From the NCBI GenBank assembly GCA_013398175.1, contig VZRZ01002544.1, forward strand, positions 310,065-374,064: a stretch of DNA of 64,000 nt, written 5' to 3'. A model generated the notes under the pieces. That model saw only the letters and a list, made by a program, of their open reading frames with translations, made no database searches and had not been told where the DNA came from. The translations under genes and the position numbers were made by a program. The stretch is from Climacteris rufus (taxonomy: Eukaryota; Chordata; Aves; Passeriformes; Climacteridae). Below, piece by piece: positions 60,913-64,000 of the stretch; position 1 is the stretch's first letter, and every line of letters starts with the position of its first letter.

Positions 60913-63900
60913 GTGGTAGCTTGCTTGGATTAATGGTTTAGAAAGAAAAACAAGTTCTGAAATGTACTTTGCTCTTTGAATAGAAGGCTCATGCTCAGCA
61001 GACATACACAGCTAAAATGCTTAATATTTTGGTGTAGTTCTTGTTCTACAGAAAAAACACACCACAGTAAGGCCATACTGAAATATGTTTAAAATATTTT
61101 TCCCATTCTGAGATACTGCCTCAGGTTGTTTTTACTGTTCCTGCCACTATCACGTGTATTCCAAAATATTTTTTAAAAAGTGATTCTATAGGGGTAAGTT
61201 TTTGAGAACATTAATTCTTCTATGGTTTTATTTTCATTTAGGAAATCTAGATTTGCTTTTTATTGTTTTAGTTTTATTTCTACAAACTTAAACCTGAACT
61301 GGAATCTATCTTCTGTTATACAGATCCTGCCTTCTATGTTCCCAGGGCTTTCCTTGGGGTTTTTTTGAGGTCTGTAGCTCTTTCCAACGTTCTTGAACCT
61401 CTCAGTTGCATTAAATTGTTTTTTAAAAAGTGTTGGATATGAACATCAGAAGTGTCTGATATAATCTGGAGACAGACATGGAAATATCGTTATATAATGT
61501 TAAATTTCCTTCCCATTATCTACCAAAGTCTGTATTTCTTCATCAAACATGGTTGTGTTTTCACTGATGTGTTATATATCAAAATATCAGGAGAAAATGA
61601 GTAATAATGAAAATCTCCTGGGAATCATCATGTAAAGATTGGTAATGTGCATTTTAAGAACTTAGTGTGTTTTAAGATAGTACAGCCTGATCATTGTAAA
61701 AGCGTTCTTGGATACACAAACCTAATCAAATACATAAAAGTTTAACATGCAGTAGATATTCTTTATTTTCACTTAGACAAACGTTGTGTAATAGAAATTC
61801 AAACCAGTAATGAATAGATAGATACCTTGGAATGAGAAGATAAAATAATAGTTTACAGTGACACTTAGTAGGATTTTTACAAAGTTCAGAGTGTAGTTTA
61901 AAAAAATAAAAAGGAAGATGGTTTAGTCAGGGGTAATTACACCAATGGTTTGCAGCCTTGATTATTGAAAAACAATGGATGTTACTCAGTCACAGCCTGT
62001 TCCTAATGTGACAAACAAAAGGTACCATGGAAATGAGGGCTGAGGCAAATCAGGACAAGTGAAATGTGGAATATTTTGCTTTCAGTTATTACTTCTAGGA
62101 GAGTTACATGTTTGTTTTGGTGGTTGTGTCAGCTGTTTAGCTTCATGAGGAATACTGGTTTTTAGAGGACATAGTGCAGTGTATCCCATGCAGCATCCCC
62201 TGCATCCTGGTTCAGTGCTGTCAGCCCTGCACATCTCCAGACACAGCTGCAGCACATTTCCTGCCTTGCTGAACTCGGTGTGGAGGGGCACTAATGCAGC
62301 AAATTCAAGTGACTCTGAAGGTTCTCGTGGCAGCTTCCTGGTGGCACACGGAGCTTGCTCAACAGATGGGAGGCACAGAGCTCCCTGCCCCCTCCTGTTC
62401 CAAAGTGCTTATTCATCTCAGGGAGCTGGGAACAGGTAGGTGCAGCTTTAGGAGAGGCTCTCATCTTCTGGGGTTGTGTGGCAGCAGCCTTGGCTGGCAC
62501 AGCCTGTGTGTCACCGTCTCACTGGGCTGGTGAGCTCCTTCTGCAGCTCCATGGGAACCTGGGGCAGGAACTGCTCAGGGGCCTGGCTCCTTTGGACCAG
62601 GCTCAGTCCATGGATCCAGGGGTTGTGTCCCTGGTACTTGGTCCATCCAGCTGCAGTGCAACTGGAGAGGTGTGAAGGGGAGGAACAAAGTGTCAGAGAT
62701 GTTACAGCCACCACTGCAACTGTGATAAGGTTCTTGTAGTGTGTCTTTATTGTTAGTAGAGGACTTTTTCATTTACAAGGGAGGTGTGGAACAAAAACGT
62801 TGCTAATTTTGGTTCTGTTATCAGTGCAAGCTTCCTTGTGTTATTGGTGCTGTGCAGTAAAATCCTGATCATACAAGGATGTGCATTAACTTAATCTTTT
62901 TGAAGTTGGAGCTTTCCTCTTGTACAAAGTTAACCATTCACTTAATTGCTCCTGGGATTATGGCCTACGTTTACAAATCCACTCTAAACTTCCTATGTGA
63001 GAGGTGACAGAAGCAAAAGTATGATTGCTTGGCTGCTTTGAAATATTTTTATTTCTTAACAGTTACTATGGTAAGACTTAGCCTTAGGTGAAATATAAAG
63101 TTTATTGTTCAGCCTTCTTCAAACTTGTCTTGAGTCTTAGGGCTTTTTGTGTCTTTTCAGAGGAGTGATGTACTCCTTAATTGACCTGGCTTTTAGTGAG
63201 ATACTAACATGGATTTTCCTTAGTGAGACCAAGTATAGTCAGGAAGTTTGTTATAACCTTGTCTCCAGTTTGTAACATATCAGTGTGATGTGCAAAACTG
63301 AGGAAAGTGAAGAGGGAGGACTTTTGTTAGTCCTGATACTTTACTGTATCTGAAAGACCTTTAAAAACAGGATGTGTTTTTGTGTTTTTTTTCCATAAGA
63401 AATTCACTTATCTATATTTTCTGAAGTAGAAGCAGCTTTAAGAGGTGGGATGGAAGTCAGAGCACTGCAATGCTAGAAGTGAGTGAAATTGTTTTCTGGA
63501 GAATTCTTAGATATGAAGATCACTTATCAATTGTGATCTTGTGTCCTCTATTTAAAATGTTTTCTCTTATCTCTTAGGAAATCCTCTTGGGTTTAGAGTC
63601 ACTCTGCCCCTTCAATAGGAAAAATGTTTTTAAACCATTTATTTAGGTACTTCATCATGAAATTCAGTGTGCTGGACTGCATTGGAAAACTAGGATTTTC
63701 TAAAGCGGAAAATAAAACTTAGAAAAACAAAAGCAATGAAAAGTTTTATGTTGGTTTTCTCTGCATTTCCTTCACTCCTGCCCTGGGGCAGGAAACCTCT
63801 AAAGTGCAGTTTTAATGGCTTACTGTAGTGGAAAGTATAATGCAGCAGTTTACTGACAGTGAAGGAATGCAGAAAGTAGTGAAGTACCAAAATCTGGAGC

Positions 63901-64000
63901 AGGACAGTTCATAGGCAGAAGTGATTAACTATAAAATACTAAAATTCTTCCAGGCCTAAGTGAGAGCAGTGCCCAGGATGTGATGCTGTTACACCAGTTC

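Larger units (their letters stand above)
59981..64000 (+). other. PPP4R2: PPP4R2 intron 2 (incomplete)
   Basis: The first 700 bp include a GC-rich patch with the minisatellite at 60520-60599 and a poly(T) at 60890. The rest is AT-rich with a moderately GC-rich patch at about 62,150-62,720. I found no later PPP4R2 exon and no other gene. Confidence 0.7.

Noticed and set aside
1..64000. CRISPR arrays, operons, phage or toxin-antitoxin systems
   Set aside because: No regularly spaced repeats, no compact gene runs; everything fits an animal nuclear genome.

Overview
This is vertebrate nuclear DNA, almost certainly from a bird. Seven CR1-like LINE 3' ends are scattered through it. The three genes have vertebrate exon structures with fairly short introns for a tetrapod, and sharp GC-rich promoter islands sit in an AT-rich background. 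The CR1 content fits birds (or other sauropsids); I cannot name the species from sequence alone. There are no bacterial operons, CRISPR arrays or phage modules, and I see no previously undescribed biological system.

Three protein-coding genes are recognised by translating exons. (1) SHQ1, minus strand, about 31.1 kb leftwards past the left edge: ten coding exons are visible (1,175 coding bases, 391 codons plus two bases). The acidic, serine-rich last exon is not found and should lie left of base 1. (2) GXYLT2, plus strand, about 34.3 to 52.2 kb: seven exons ending in a stop codon. The start codon and membrane anchor fall in a 205-base run of N. (3) PPP4R2, plus strand: only one early coding exon (59899-59980) is visible. 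Its first exon is probably inside a 685-base run of N, and the rest lies beyond the right edge. The order SHQ1-GXYLT2-PPP4R2 matches human 3p13 (from memory). SHQ1 and GXYLT2 are divergent, with their CpG islands about 3 kb apart.

The genes do not act in one pathway. SHQ1 is an H/ACA ribonucleoprotein assembly chaperone, GXYLT2 is a Notch EGF xylosyltransferase, and PPP4R2 is a regulatory subunit of protein phosphatase 4. Their adjacency is ordinary conserved synteny.

The rest is intron, UTR and intergenic DNA holding CR1 pieces, two MIR-like ancient SINE remnants, one probable solo LTR with a 5-bp target duplication, and a few tandem repeats. The best second-look items are: a non-canonical GC-AG intron in SHQ1; an extreme exon-by-exon alternation of GC3 in GXYLT2; a 161/165-bp duplicated block joined by a single N, which looks like an assembly error; the LTR insertion; and two promoter gaps that both begin inside short GC-rich tandem repeats.
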